DNA of 64,000 nt from an uncultured Pirellulaceae bacterium. Lineage in GTDB: Bacteria; Planctomycetota; Planctomycetia; Pirellulales; Pirellulaceae. The stretch spans positions 62,001 to 126,000 of the forward strand of contig CALKCK010000009.1 in the NCBI GenBank assembly GCA_938083195.1. Reading direction: 5' to 3'. The notes under the pieces were generated by a model. It saw only the letters and a program-made list of their open reading frames with translations. It was not told where the DNA came from and ran no database searches. Shown here piece after piece: positions 36,146 to 46,033 of the stretch; position 1 is the stretch's first letter, and every line of letters starts with the position of its first letter. Both the position numbers and the translations under genes were made by a program.

Positions 36146-38224
36146 ATGGACGAAAATCCAAAACGAAACAACGAACCAAAAAGTAACTCAACGGTCTTAT
36201 TCGCGTTGATTGTGGTAGCGGCACTTGCCGTTTCGCTCTTCTTGATCTTGAATCAACAAAAAAAGACGCTCGATTTCAGTGACTTCAAAAAATTACTTGA
36301 AATTACGACTTACGACGAATCACAAGAACAACTCGTCACTGGCCTCACCGACGACGGAATTCTAACGATTAAAGAGCCCGGGAAAGACGGACGCCAATTG
36401 GAATACAAAGAGCCGAATAAAATGGTGGTCGGCGCGACCAGTATTCGAGGCTATCTCAAGTATCGGATCGTCCCTGGGAAAGATCCCGAAAACGCCGGAG
36501 AGGGAAAATTCGAAGTTCGTGAGTTCACTTGCAATAAAGATGATTCCGAATCTACCAACGCTGACTTACAGCAGCTGCTTGATAAGAGTAACGCTAATTG
36601 GAATTTTGCGAATGGCCCCAGTGCCTGGGATCGCTACGGATTTTTCTTTATCACCATGGCTCTGATCATTGGCTTGTTTTATTTCATGCTTCGGCGACTG
36701 GGTGGCGCAGGAGGCCCGATGCAGTTCGGTCGCAGTCGCGGACGATTGATGGCCGAAGACGACCTCGGAGTAATGTTTAGCGACGTTGCCGGAATTGACG
36801 AAGCTGTGGAAGAAGTAAAAGAAGTCGTTGACTTTCTCCAAAAGCCGGAGAAATACCAAAAGCTTGGAGGAAAAATTCCATGTGGCGTCCTGTTAGTGGG
36901 GCCCCCCGGAACCGGTAAAACACTTCTCGCCAAGGCAATTGCCGGAGAAGCAGGCGTGCCATTTTTCAGTCTCTCGGGAAGCGACTTTGTTGAAATGTTT
37001 GTCGGCGTCGGAGCAGCGCGTGTCCGAGATATGTTCCAACAAGCAGAAGCTAAGGCTCCCTGTATTATTTTCATTGACGAACTCGACGCGCTAGGAAAAA
37101 CGCGTAGCGGTAACTCGGTAGGGGGACACGACGAACGTGAGCAAACTCTCAACGCGCTCTTAGTGGAAATGGATGGATTTAGCTCCAACAGCGGAGTCAT
37201 CGTAATGGGAGCGACCAATCGCCCTGAAACACTAGACCAAGCCCTTATGCGGCCGGGTAGATTCGATCGACATGTGCTCGTTGACCGTCCAGATGTAATG
37301 GGCCGCGCAGCTATACTCAAAGTTCATGTTAAAAATGTCAAACTTGACCCCGATGTAGATATCCAGCAAATTGCTGCAATCAGCCCCGGCTTCGGCGGCG
37401 CTGAACTCGCCAATCTCGTTAACGAGGCCGCGCTTCTTGCGGCTCGCGGAGGTTGCAGCACCGTTCAGATGCAACACTTTAACGAAGGCGTCGAACGAGT
37501 TACCGCAGGACTTGAGAAAAAACAGCGAATCATGAACGCCGATGAGAAACAACGGGTGGCCTATCACGAAGCAGGGCACGCACTCGTGGCGTACAGCCTG
37601 CCCAACACAGATCCGGTGCACAAAGTTTCAATCATCCCGCGCGGCCTTGCTGCCCTCGGATACACGATGCAGCGTCCCACCGATGACCGCTATCTAATGA
37701 CACAAAGTGAGCTGGAAAGTAATCTCCAAATTCTCGTTGCCGGAACACTTGCCGAAGAATTAATTTATCAAGATATATCCACAGGCGCCTCCAACGATCT
37801 GGAGCGAGCGACGGATATCGCCCGCTCCATGGTTATGCAATACGGCATGAGCTCGATGGGACGCATCAATTTTAAAGAAGATCGAAGCAATCCCTTTCTG
37901 GCCGGCGCCAGCGGCGGAGGTGGCGGAATGCGTCAATACAGCGAGGACACCGCAAAAAACATTGATTCCGAGGTTAAACGCATTATCGAACAGGCAATCG
38001 AAGCTGTTAGAGAGATGCTGGTTGTCAGAAAGCAAGCATTGGTCGCGCTGACCGAACGACTAATCGAAGTCGAATCAGTCGATTCAGCTGAGCTTCAAGA
38101 AATCATCGATGAGAATTCGCCAGGGCCTTTGCTCGTACCGGGAACTGACGTCTCCAGCCGCAACGAATTCTCCAACCCATCCACTAATTCGGATGACAAA
38201 GACGAACGGAACGCCGCTCAATAA
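36146..38224 (+). CDS. ftsH: ATP-dependent zinc metalloprotease FtsH
   Basis: A membrane AAA+ protease of 692 residues. Transmembrane helices lie at ~17-35 and ~164-184 with a periplasmic domain between. The AAA+ module has Walker A GPPGTGKT (252-259), Walker [12 protein letters not shown] (~307-317), and the second region of homology [20 protein letters not shown]. The zinc site HEAGH is at 474-478, and the third ligand is expected in the conserved [11 protein letters not shown] region. It degrades misfolded membrane proteins and regulators. The ATG at 36146 is preferred to a TTG one codon upstream. It stands alone, without tilS or hpt. Confidence 0.96.
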   Translation: MDENPKRNNEPKSNSTVLFALIVVAALAVSLFLILNQQKKTLDFSDFKKLLEITTYDESQEQLVTGLTDDGILTIKEPGKDGRQLEYKEPNKMVVGATSIRGYLKYRIVPGKDPENAGEGKFEVREFTCNKDDSESTNADLQQLLDKSNANWNFANGPSAWDRYGFFFITMALIIGLFYFMLRRLGGAGGPMQFGRSRGRLMAEDDLGVMFSDVAGIDEAVEEVKEVVDFLQKPEKYQKLGGKIPCGVLLVGPPGTGKTLLAKAIAGEAGVPFFSLSGSDFVEMFVGVGAARVRDMFQQAEAKAPCIIFIDELDALGKTRSGNSVGGHDEREQTLNALLVEMDGFSSNSGVIVMGATNRPETLDQALMRPGRFDRHVLVDRPDVMGRAAILKVHVKNVKLDPDVDIQQIAAISPGFGGAELANLVNEAALLAARGGCSTVQMQHFNEGVERVTAGLEKKQRIMNADEKQRVAYHEAGHALVAYSLPNTDPVHKVSIIPRGLAALGYTMQRPTDDRYLMTQSELESNLQILVAGTLAEELIYQDISTGASNDLERATDIARSMVMQYGMSSMGRINFKEDRSNPFLAGASGGGGGMRQYSEDTAKNIDSEVKRIIEQAIEAVREMLVVRKQALVALTERLIEVESVDSAELQEIIDENSPGPLLVPGTDVSSRNEFSNPSTNSDDKDERNAAQ

Positions 38225-38259
38225 CTTGAAAGTAGCAAGCCAATTGAATTTAGAAACTT

Positions 38260-39195
38260 TTAGGATTGGCTGGCATCGCGCATCGCTTCCCACTGACCAC
38301 GGGCCAGTCCGCTCCGAATCATATGGCTAACCCAAACTTTTGATTTTGCAAACAATCGCTTGAGTTTGTATTTCTTGAACTCCGATTGGGATTCCGCTTT
38401 CATTTTTTTAACATCTGGATGCCAGGCCTTGTCGTTGGCCACCAATGCCCGCCCCTGCCCAACGAAGTAGTCATAGACATATTCTTGGCTCGAACGCGAG
38501 GCCGGTATCTGATGGTAGATCTTCGCTTGAGGCACCCAAGTCCCCGAATGGCCTGCTTCCAAAAGTCGACGAAATAAATCGAGTTCATCCTCGCCCATCA
38601 CAGCATCTCCGCGGCGGCCGAGCGATGAATCAAATGGATGCTGCTTCTGGACCTCAGTCAAAACCCCAAAATTGGCGCCATAAGGAAGTCGACCTGAGTT
38701 GAAACCAAGTGGCTCTTCGCCTAAATCTCGATCGGCAAAACACCCCTTCAGCTCATTCCAATTCTCGGAGATCCAAGTCGGCATTCCCGCTGGAAACTCT
38801 GGTTCAATCACACTCCCCCAGAATGAAGACGCTGGGTCATCCTTCACGAATTCTAGATACTGTTCAAGCCAGTTCTCGGCAGCAATGATATCATCATCTG
38901 TCCAAAGAATGAGGTCGCCCGTCGCAGATTCAATCGCCCGGTTCCTGCAAACGGTATGCCCCTGTTTAGATTCTTTTAAAATCTCAAATGAAATCCCATC
39001 GCCCACAGTTGAAACGAACTCCTTGAGGAACTCGGAGGTTCCGTCTGTTGAGTTGTTATCGACAACAATGACCTTGATTGTTACGCCTGCCGGAACCCGC
39101 ATTTGGCAAAGACTTGCCAACGCGTTGGCCAACAATTCACGACGATTCCAAGTACAAATTGCAATGTCAACATGTCGAATAACGTGACCGGTCAT
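38260..39195 (-). CDS. Glycosyltransferase family 2
   Basis: A GT-A glycosyltransferase of 311 residues. IAICTWNRRELLANALAS, VIVVDNNSTDGTSEFL and ILWTDDDIIAAENWLEQYLE (the DxD region) define the nucleotide-sugar site; GEDELDLFRRLLEAG supplies the catalytic acidic residue. No membrane helix is evident, so it should transfer a sugar at the cytoplasmic face. It is the last gene of the sulfated-glycan locus and converges on ftsH. ATG at 39195; a TTG at 39216 is possible. Confidence 0.88.
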   Translation of the reverse strand: MTGHVIRHVDIAICTWNRRELLANALASLCQMRVPAGVTIKVIVVDNNSTDGTSEFLKEFVSTVGDGISFEILKESKQGHTVCRNRAIESATGDLILWTDDDIIAAENWLEQYLEFVKDDPASSFWGSVIEPEFPAGMPTWISENWNELKGCFADRDLGEEPLGFNSGRLPYGANFGVLTEVQKQHPFDSSLGRRGDAVMGEDELDLFRRLLEAGHSGTWVPQAKIYHQIPASRSSQEYVYDYFVGQGRALVANDKAWHPDVKKMKAESQSEFKKYKLKRLFAKSKVWVSHMIRSGLARGQWEAMRDASQS

Positions 39196-39277
39196 GCTAG
39201 ACACTCGACTTCCCAATCAACACTCGATTGCTTCGACTAAAAATTGACATTGGGGCACCAATCCTTTTGCAAACAAC

Positions 39278-40393
39278 TTACGAAGAACGAATGAGTTTAA
39301 GGGCTTCAGCAAAATCGCGTACGGGATCGTCCGAATAACGCTCTCGGATGTGCTTTCCAGCCAAGACTCCCATCTCTTGCCATTGGTGGCGTTTTTGCCA
39401 AGCTCGCTCGAGCGCTTCATCCAACAACTCCACAGATGTCCCCATGGCAACAAAACCAGACTCATTATCATCCATAAGTTCGCGATTTCGCCCAATGTCC
39501 GTGGTAATTGCGATTCGGTTACATAACATCGCCTCAATCACCACCAGAGGTGCTCCTTCGTAACGAGACGGGAGTAATAAGGCATGGTTGTTTTCCCAAA
39601 TCTCTTCTACGCTGTCGGAAAATCCGTGGAACACTAACTGCTCTTCCAACCCATGAAGTTTGATCAATTCGAGCAATTGCGCCTTGTTACCTTGATCATG
39701 CCCGTAGAAAACAACTTTCAATGCTCGCTTTCGCCACTTCGGTTGTCGCATCACATCGACAATTATATCCTGACCTTTGGACTGGAAGTGAATACGCCCC
39801 ACCAAAGCAATCTGAAATCCAGAATCGGATTCAGGCCAAGATGGATTCGCTTGGTGACTTACATTAAACGGATTCGCAATAATTTCAGTGTTGTCTAACT
39901 TCAATGCAATGTTATTTTCGAGTTTGAGCTGATTCTCCTCAGATACAAAATAAACCTTCTTAGCATTCCGATACCATCGTCGGTATTCCTCGAGCCGATC
40001 GCCATGGATAAAAAATGAATTACTTGCGCACTGGATATTGATGCCATACGGGATACCTCGCCGGTAACATTCATCCGCGATCGGAATCGCATCGGGGTGG
40101 TAGCCAAGCGTAATCAATACGGCATCAGGTTTTTCAACATCAAGCCAGCATTTTTTTTGGGGATCCGAAGAAAAAACACGCTTCAACAGCGGTGGTGGCG
40201 GGGGGTCTCGCAACCAAAGGGACGCCCCGTGGTCTTCTAAATGTTGCAATGTTGGCGCCTTGTAAGGCCACCACTTAAAGTTGACAGCAACCTCATGGCC
40301 TGAAAGCTGAAGCAAACGTGCCGTTCTTTGCCAGAGAACTTCACTGCCTCCCCAGGGCATACCACTCATGCATGAATAAAAACCGAACTTCAC
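39278..40393 (-). CDS. Glycosyltransferase, GT4-like
   Basis: A GT-B enzyme of about 371 residues. The N-terminal part contains SCMSGMPWGGSEVLWQRTAR, a donor or acceptor loop. The C-terminal half has FQIALVGRIHFQSKGQDIIV, LVFHGFSDSVEEIWENNHAL and PSRYEGAPLVVIEAMLCNR, the last with the E-X7-E motif. It should add a sugar from a nucleotide donor to the glycan built by this locus. GTG at 40393 (or TTG one codon earlier). The upstream neighbour is a sulfotransferase, 126 bases away. Confidence 0.88.
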   Translation of the reverse strand: MKFGFYSCMSGMPWGGSEVLWQRTARLLQLSGHEVAVNFKWWPYKAPTLQHLEDHGASLWLRDPPPPPLLKRVFSSDPQKKCWLDVEKPDAVLITLGYHPDAIPIADECYRRGIPYGINIQCASNSFFIHGDRLEEYRRWYRNAKKVYFVSEENQLKLENNIALKLDNTEIIANPFNVSHQANPSWPESDSGFQIALVGRIHFQSKGQDIIVDVMRQPKWRKRALKVVFYGHDQGNKAQLLELIKLHGLEEQLVFHGFSDSVEEIWENNHALLLPSRYEGAPLVVIEAMLCNRIAITTDIGRNRELMDDNESGFVAMGTSVELLDEALERAWQKRHQWQEMGVLAGKHIRERYSDDPVRDFAEALKLIRSS

Positions 40394-40519
40394 CAAATAC
40401 TCCAGTAAAAAAACGACGCACTGCCATTATGATCAATCAACACGACAGAATAAGATCACCAAGTCCGTTTGCATTGCTCTCAATCTTCATTTGATTAGGT
40501 GAGCAACCCTCCGTCAACA

Positions 40520-41287
40520 TTAGCTCGTTCCACATACTTCACTGCATCCCGGCGGAATCGCCGGACTCCCCTCTCCAGGAAAACTGTAACCTTCCAATTG
40601 GTAAGTAGCGACTGCCAAATCATAGACTTTTTTGAGAAGCGGATAGTCCTCGTAAAACCCTTCTCGCAGACGCTCTGGAATCGGCTCGTCATAGGTCGAA
40701 ACATTAACATGGGGCAACGATGCCGAGGCTTTACCCAGAACGCGACCCAAATTATCAATGGTTGTTTGTAAGTCCTCAAAAATACCAATATAAATAAATC
40801 GAGAACGTATTTTTTCTTCGTAGTTCTCTAGCGTGACATCTTGGGGAAGGTGATCAAACAACCAGTAAGGATACGAATTCACATAACTTTCCACGTTAGG
40901 AAACTGTTTACTGATATCAACCGCTTCCCCTCGAAACCAAAACCGCCCGGCACGACTGCGCCCTTTTGCAAAAAAATACATCGAAACCGCCAGGTCAAAG
41001 GGATCCCGAAGAATAGAAAAATATTGATCAAGCTCCGGGTAAAAGTAAGGGAGCCCATACCCTCGCCCGTGATTAAAATGCCCGTGAATGCAGCGAACAT
41101 TTTCCAACCAATTCCCTTTGGCATCCTGGGTCTCCACCCTCGGCAGGATAATATCGCGATGCTCATCCTGATTTAGCTTATGGTACTGGTCGCCAAACCA
41201 ATGCCGCAACAAACGCACGACACTACTACCCGCACATTTTGGAATGTGGGTATAAATTAGAGGTTTCGATGGATCGTATTGGCGCAT
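40520..41287 (-). CDS. Sulfotransferase, HIPKxAGxS type
   Basis: A 255-residue protein. LIYTHIPKCAGSSVVRLLRH is the PAPS 5'-phosphosulfate loop typical of polysaccharide sulfotransferases of the carbohydrate/heparan-sulfate 2-O type, and YFSILRDPFDLAVSMYFF is the 3'-phosphate loop (RDP-xxxxxS). It lacks a membrane anchor, unlike the Golgi enzymes, and so should act in the cytoplasm on a glycan intermediate. Substrate unknown. It belongs to the export locus, where a second sulfotransferase of another subfamily lies 1.5 kb upstream. Confidence 0.85.
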   Translation of the reverse strand: MRQYDPSKPLIYTHIPKCAGSSVVRLLRHWFGDQYHKLNQDEHRDIILPRVETQDAKGNWLENVRCIHGHFNHGRGYGLPYFYPELDQYFSILRDPFDLAVSMYFFAKGRSRAGRFWFRGEAVDISKQFPNVESYVNSYPYWLFDHLPQDVTLENYEEKIRSRFIYIGIFEDLQTTIDNLGRVLGKASASLPHVNVSTYDEPIPERLREGFYEDYPLLKKVYDLAVATYQLEGYSFPGEGSPAIPPGCSEVCGTS

Positions 41288-41393
41288 GAATTATACCTCC
41301 CGTCTCGAATCACTGATTCCTGTCGCGTCTATCAAACGACACCTACTTGCCCCGTCCAACAAACTTGGCAAAGACATTTTGCCAATCACCTGA

Positions 41394-42725
41394 TTACCCA
41401 TCGTCACGCAACTCTTTACCTTCAACTGGTGGCTCAACCGGTTCGACTCCAAACCGTTTCCGGATCGCGACCACGCGGTTATGCATCTCTTCTACTCGCT
41501 CGCGTGACCGATCCAACGAACGCATCAATTTCGCTATATATTTATTCTTCTCGGCCAGCTCATAAGGCAACTGCTCTAATCGTTTGATCGCGGCAGACAA
41601 CTCAATTTGCAGTCGTCGGGGGTCGTTGCTTTCAAAAACCTCATTTTCAGGGTAAAGCATAGCCATTCTGGCCTTATCCCCAGTCACGCCAGTTCGCTCC
41701 CCCTCCGCTGGCAACATCTGCGTTGGTAACGTAAGGGGAGTGCCCTTTTCACGCGCTACGCAACCCGCCTCGACAAGCCCTTGGATCAACCTCAACAACC
41801 TCGGAGTCGCTGGCGTTTGACTGGCTAATTGATCGTGGAGCACAAAATTTTGATACACCATTTTGTGCCTTGGCGGCGCGGCCAATTCACTCACGACAGC
41901 ATCAATTTGTCCTGAACTACTAATCGTCCAGGCGGACGAAATATACTGAGGTGAATTATGAAAATCCAACCACGCTGTTGGCAACTGCCGCAACACACTT
42001 TCAAGATAAATCGTTGAAGGCGTCGTTAACACTGCATCCACCGAGTCCAACACTTGCGACAAAGGCTCTCGATCCTCAATAGCGAGATCGTCGCCGACAC
42101 CCAATTCCGATTCAAGGCCATCACTTAGTCGCCAAACAACATCCAAACTGCGACCATCTAAAACTGGGTTTCGATCACTCCAATCCTTGATTGCTTTCAT
42201 AGATTGAAATACAGTTTTCCGTTGCGACTCATCAAAAGCAGGTGTGCTCGCCGTCGCAACCAAGAGCCGAAATCGATCGACAGCCCCCGAACCACTGCCG
42301 GCGGTGGGACTCACTCCATCCAGTCTCGGCAAGCCAACGACCTCACACTTTCCGAGGTTGCCCCATGACTCAACCACCCTTGCTTGACCGTTCCCAATGC
42401 ACGCCAGTTTATGCCCAAACACTGGTTGAAATAACGATCCATCCACTAAATCAGGATGCTCCCAAGTATTTCGATATTCAAGAATTCCATCGGAGAGAAT
42501 CAAAATTGGGATCTGATTTTCGTCAAACACCTTCCGCAGTGCCGTTAATTCCTCCCACCGGTAATGCATGTGTGTAATCAGAATCCCCGCGTCAGCTGGA
42601 ATTGGCCAATCCGGCAAATACTCATCAACGACCACAACCGGAAGGGGCGACTCAGACATCCACGAGGTGTAGATCGGACTCGTCTTTGCGAATCGACAAA
42701 GAATATAAGCTTTCAAATCCAACAC
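41394..42725 (-). CDS. GT-B-like protein with helical C-terminal tail
   Basis: Function uncertain. A protein of 443 residues starting with a GTG at 42725. The N-terminal ~330 residues alternate strands and helices as in GT-B glycosyltransferases or CDP-glycerol-type transferases (VVVVDEYLPDWPIPADAGIL, VVGLPRLDGV, DAVLTTPSTIYLESVLRQL with a TTPST-type loop seen in such enzymes). Residues ~370-443 are strongly helical and charged, with a likely coiled coil (LSAAIKRLEQLPYELAEKNK, LMRSLDRSRERVEEMHNRVV). Similar tails act as rulers or partner contacts in some polysaccharide systems. Its place in the operon argues for a glycan role. Confidence 0.65.
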   Translation of the reverse strand: MLDLKAYILCRFAKTSPIYTSWMSESPLPVVVVDEYLPDWPIPADAGILITHMHYRWEELTALRKVFDENQIPILILSDGILEYRNTWEHPDLVDGSLFQPVFGHKLACIGNGQARVVESWGNLGKCEVVGLPRLDGVSPTAGSGSGAVDRFRLLVATASTPAFDESQRKTVFQSMKAIKDWSDRNPVLDGRSLDVVWRLSDGLESELGVGDDLAIEDREPLSQVLDSVDAVLTTPSTIYLESVLRQLPTAWLDFHNSPQYISSAWTISSSGQIDAVVSELAAPPRHKMVYQNFVLHDQLASQTPATPRLLRLIQGLVEAGCVAREKGTPLTLPTQMLPAEGERTGVTGDKARMAMLYPENEVFESNDPRRLQIELSAAIKRLEQLPYELAEKNKYIAKLMRSLDRSRERVEEMHNRVVAIRKRFGVEPVEPPVEGKELRDDG

Positions 42726-42833
42726 GGTGTTCCCCTTGAGAAGCTTCGCGACTTGAGGTGCGATCGTACTCGAACTATCTTTTCCATTCGCCCACCCGTC
42801 CCAGCAAATAAACAGACAATCAACAGGCCAATT

Positions 42834-43796
42834 TTAAATCGTGTGATCAACACCGGGTTCTCGAATCATTTCTAATTTAGAGGGCAACGATTTAATCCAC
42901 TCGCTGTCTGGTTCGTAACCCATTTTCTTCAATTGTTCACCGGCAAACGCATCAAAAAGTTCGCCGTCAATCAAAGTAAAATAATTTCGCCAATCCCCAA
43001 CAATTCCCTTTCTCGCTTTGGCAGTCGGTTCCTCCTGCCCCGGTGGGCGACCTGACATTTTTTCAAAGGTCGAATTCTCAACACACTGCTCAATCACTTG
43101 CTCATTAACTTCAACTCCGATACCAGAGAAAATACGATTCAGCGCACCAGGCATGTCGCTCTTCATCTGTTCATAGGTCACTGAAACGTCTGGCTCACCT
43201 TCTGAAAAAACATCAATCGTTTCGCACCAGTTTTCAGCCCACTTCTTAATGACCTTGGCGTCAAAAAACCTCTCTAATCTCATCCCCGGAATCGGATTGA
43301 AATAAAATTCATGCCGATCTGTTCCCTCTGCATCTTTGAGTAACCAATCAAAAGTTCCACTGGTCAATACGTCTCTACCATCACGAACAAGGTGAATGAT
43401 TTTTGACTCTGGAAATAACCTTCGAATCTCTTCCACTACGTATCCTGCCGTCCCTGGATAGGGCGTGATTTTGTCGATGATGACATTTTTGCCTGTTCGA
43501 CCACTGGCGAAATGACAAAGAAAATTCACAAATGACTTTTTAAAGTCCTCCACGAAAGATCCGTAGTCCCTGTTCATGAACTGATAAAAATAATGCATGG
43601 CGAAGGCATCAGCATATTTATCAAACGTAATTCTTGGAGACGAGCTACCATCGTTATTCTGCCAGACTTCACAAAAATTCCCGAATAGCCGGTGCTCAGT
43701 TCCAAAAACATCAGGATGACCATTGAGCGCAGTCGTTAACCACGTCGACCCACTTCGTGGCGCACTGATAATAAAATGTATTTCTGGTTTATCCAT
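42834..43796 (-). CDS. Sulfotransferase, second type
   Basis: A 320-residue protein of the PAPS-dependent sulfotransferase fold. FIISAPRSGSTWLTTALNGH is the 5'-phosphosulfate loop, KIIHLVRDGRDVLTSG the 3'-phosphate loop, and RKGIVGDWRNYFT the C-terminal signature that closes over PAPS. These signatures differ from the HIPK-type enzyme at 40520, so two non-equivalent sulfation reactions are predicted. The gene overlaps the end of the ABC ATPase gene by 8 bases, so sulfation and export are translationally linked. Confidence 0.88.
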   Translation of the reverse strand: MDKPEIHFIISAPRSGSTWLTTALNGHPDVFGTEHRLFGNFCEVWQNNDGSSSPRITFDKYADAFAMHYFYQFMNRDYGSFVEDFKKSFVNFLCHFASGRTGKNVIIDKITPYPGTAGYVVEEIRRLFPESKIIHLVRDGRDVLTSGTFDWLLKDAEGTDRHEFYFNPIPGMRLERFFDAKVIKKWAENWCETIDVFSEGEPDVSVTYEQMKSDMPGALNRIFSGIGVEVNEQVIEQCVENSTFEKMSGRPPGQEEPTAKARKGIVGDWRNYFTLIDGELFDAFAGEQLKKMGYEPDSEWIKSLPSKLEMIREPGVDHTI

Positions 43797-45045
43797 TGAT
43801 TTTCCAGCTGTGTTGGAGCTTGGTGATTCCGTTTATACCGTAGCCGTTGCCATCTGTTGGAGGTCCCACTATCCGAAAAACTCCCCGCAACGAGCTACGA
43901 TGATAGAAATCGACTTTTTCCGGTCCAAACAATGAAATATTGAAGTGATAGGCGCCAATTAAAAAAGGAATTTTGGGAATTTCCAGTGTAATTACCCGTC
44001 CAGGCAGGTCTACGTCGAAATGAATTCCCTGATATGGCGTCGAAACAGAGCTCAACACACCATGTACAGGCGAGCAAAGGGCGACAACCAGCCGCGCATC
44101 CTTAATTTTTTCCCTCGCATTTATTTGAATTCTCAGCCGAACCATTTCCCCCGTTTCAAATTCGGCCTGGGGCTCCATCAATTCATTACAAACCTCGACT
44201 GAGCCAATCTCTCCGGCGCGACCGGATTCCTCTTTCTTTTTTGCACGAATCCGGTCACTCGCTCCCAGCATTTCCTCGTAAATCGTGCAGCCTGTTTCTA
44301 GATCACCATCATGAACAATCTTACCCTGTCCAAAGACCACCGAACGCGTCGCCACGCGTTGGAGCATACCAACGGCATGAGTTACCAATACGATCGAAAC
44401 GCCTTGCTTCACCAATTCGTTGAGATGTTTGAAACATTTCATTCGAAAGCCAACATCACCTACCGCCAACACCTCATCCATTAGCAAAAGCTCAGGACGC
44501 AAATTGGCAGCGATTGAAAAACCAAGCCGCACACGCATGCCTGAACTATAGGTCTTGATGGGATCATTAATGACGTGGCCAAGCTCTGCAAACTCAACAA
44601 TTTTTTCCATCAGGCTATCGACTTCTCGTTTCCGCATTCCCAATACAGCAGCGTTAATGTAGATATTTTCCCGTCCCGACAAAATTGGATTGAAACCAGT
44701 TCCCAATTCAATCAAAGCTCCGATTTTTCCCGAAATCTGAATTGAACCTGAGTCTGGTTTAATCAGTCCGTTTATCATTTTCAACATTGTGCTTTTACCG
44801 GCACCGTTGGGACCAATCATCGCCAGGCACTCGCCACGTCGAATCTGAAAACTAGCATCTCTGACGGCGAAAAATTCTCCTGTGCGAAGATTTTGATGGC
44901 TGCGATCACGACCGCCACCAACAATCTCACGCCCCACATCTTTGAGGCCGTACCACATTGCCCGCTTGAGATTTCGGCAATAAACCTTCCAAACGTGATC
45001 TACGTCAAGAATCAGATCACTGGATGACGAACGAGATAAATTCAC
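43789..45045 (-). CDS. Polysaccharide export ABC transporter ATPase (Wzt/TagH type)
   Basis: A 418-residue ATPase. Walker A GPNGAGKST is at 78-86, the signature SSGMR at 167-171 and Walker B LLLMDE ends at D190-E191. Residues ~275-418 form an extra beta-rich domain (FETGEMVRLRIQINAREKIK, LEIPKIPFLIGAYHFNISLF), as in Wzt proteins, where it recognises the end of the glycan to be exported. It should power export of the finished, lipid-linked polymer through the adjacent permease. The start is a GTG, 10 bases after the permease stop. Confidence 0.92.
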   Translation of the reverse strand: MNLSRSSSSDLILDVDHVWKVYCRNLKRAMWYGLKDVGREIVGGGRDRSHQNLRTGEFFAVRDASFQIRRGECLAMIGPNGAGKSTMLKMINGLIKPDSGSIQISGKIGALIELGTGFNPILSGRENIYINAAVLGMRKREVDSLMEKIVEFAELGHVINDPIKTYSSGMRVRLGFSIAANLRPELLLMDEVLAVGDVGFRMKCFKHLNELVKQGVSIVLVTHAVGMLQRVATRSVVFGQGKIVHDGDLETGCTIYEEMLGASDRIRAKKKEESGRAGEIGSVEVCNELMEPQAEFETGEMVRLRIQINAREKIKDARLVVALCSPVHGVLSSVSTPYQGIHFDVDLPGRVITLEIPKIPFLIGAYHFNISLFGPEKVDFYHRSSLRGVFRIVGPPTDGNGYGINGITKLQHSWKING

Positions 45046-45055
45046 ACCATCTCTC

Positions 45056-46027
45056 CTATGCCGTCATACGTTCAATTAAAACTGGAATCGAGATGCGATA
45101 GACCACTAATGCGATCAATAAAATTGGAATCGCAGCTGCTCCAAAGATTAGCCCGGTGGCAAAGTGGCTTGTCGTCCCAAGCAACAACCAATCACGAGCC
45201 AGTAACAATAACGGACTCGCTGGGTTGACCCAATTCAACAGCGAACCAGGAAATGTCGTTAATGGCACATAAATAATGGGAGTAATGATCATCCAAAATG
45301 GGAGCACCATAGAAATAAACCGGCCCACATCCTGATAGAGAGAACCAATCGGCATCAACAATAGCCCTAACGCTGCGCCGAGTAAAACTAATCCCAAAAT
45401 CGCAATCGGCGCATAAAGAATACTTGCATGCACTGTCACTTGAAATATTAGAAAAGCCGGAATCAAAAGCAACAAGCGAATCAAAAGGTCAAACAAAACT
45501 TCACCGATTCCAACGAGTAACAACGATTCACGGGGAAAATTGAGCTTGCTGATCAAATTTCGATTTTTATTGAGCATCGCTAAAGGCATCTGAAAAGCAT
45601 CGATAAACGCTTGCCAAAGAATCATCCCCGTCAAAATGTACACCGTGCCATCGACTTGCGTATCGCCCATCGAAAATACATTGGCTTGCCTAAGAAAAAT
45701 CCAAATAGCAGTATTGGCAATCGGAGGAAGAAACGCCCAAAACAAACCCAGCAACGTCTGACGATAGAGGCCTCGAATATTTCGGAGAAATAATCGCCAA
45801 GCTAATTCCCGACCCAACCAAAAATCCATGGCAATATCCCGGATCAACTGAACCGGGTTACGAATTGAAGATTGCGCTGAATAGGTAATTACAGCCCGCG
45901 AGGTGTGACCGAGTGTTTCCGCCACCTCAGAATTTCCATCCTCGGACGTCTCAGGAATTCGGCGGGCCACAGTAATTGGCTGCTCATCTTCCCCGTTTGG
46001 TTTCGACTTTTCGAATTCGGTTCCCAT
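45056..46027 (-). CDS. Polysaccharide export ABC-2 permease (Wzm/TagG type)
   Basis: A 323-residue integral membrane protein: a hydrophilic N-terminus of ~95 residues, then about six helices, e.g. TLLGLFWAFLPPIANTAIWI, LLVGIGEVLFDLLIRLLLLI and FWMIITPIIYVPLT. LAWRLFLRNIRGLYRQTLLG is the amphipathic gate helix region of ABC-2 exporters. It is the membrane partner of the ATPase encoded next to it. It starts 6 bases after the kdsD stop. Confidence 0.92.
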   Translation of the reverse strand: MGTEFEKSKPNGEDEQPITVARRIPETSEDGNSEVAETLGHTSRAVITYSAQSSIRNPVQLIRDIAMDFWLGRELAWRLFLRNIRGLYRQTLLGLFWAFLPPIANTAIWIFLRQANVFSMGDTQVDGTVYILTGMILWQAFIDAFQMPLAMLNKNRNLISKLNFPRESLLLVGIGEVLFDLLIRLLLLIPAFLIFQVTVHASILYAPIAILGLVLLGAALGLLLMPIGSLYQDVGRFISMVLPFWMIITPIIYVPLTTFPGSLLNWVNPASPLLLLARDWLLLGTTSHFATGLIFGAAAIPILLIALVVYRISIPVLIERMTA

Positions 46028-46033
46028 ATCAAC

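Noticed and set aside
38238-38271. AGCCAAT/ATTGGCT inverted repeat between ftsH and the GT2 gene as a bidirectional terminator
   Set aside because: Seven pairs around a 20-base loop, overlapping the coding end, without a T-run.
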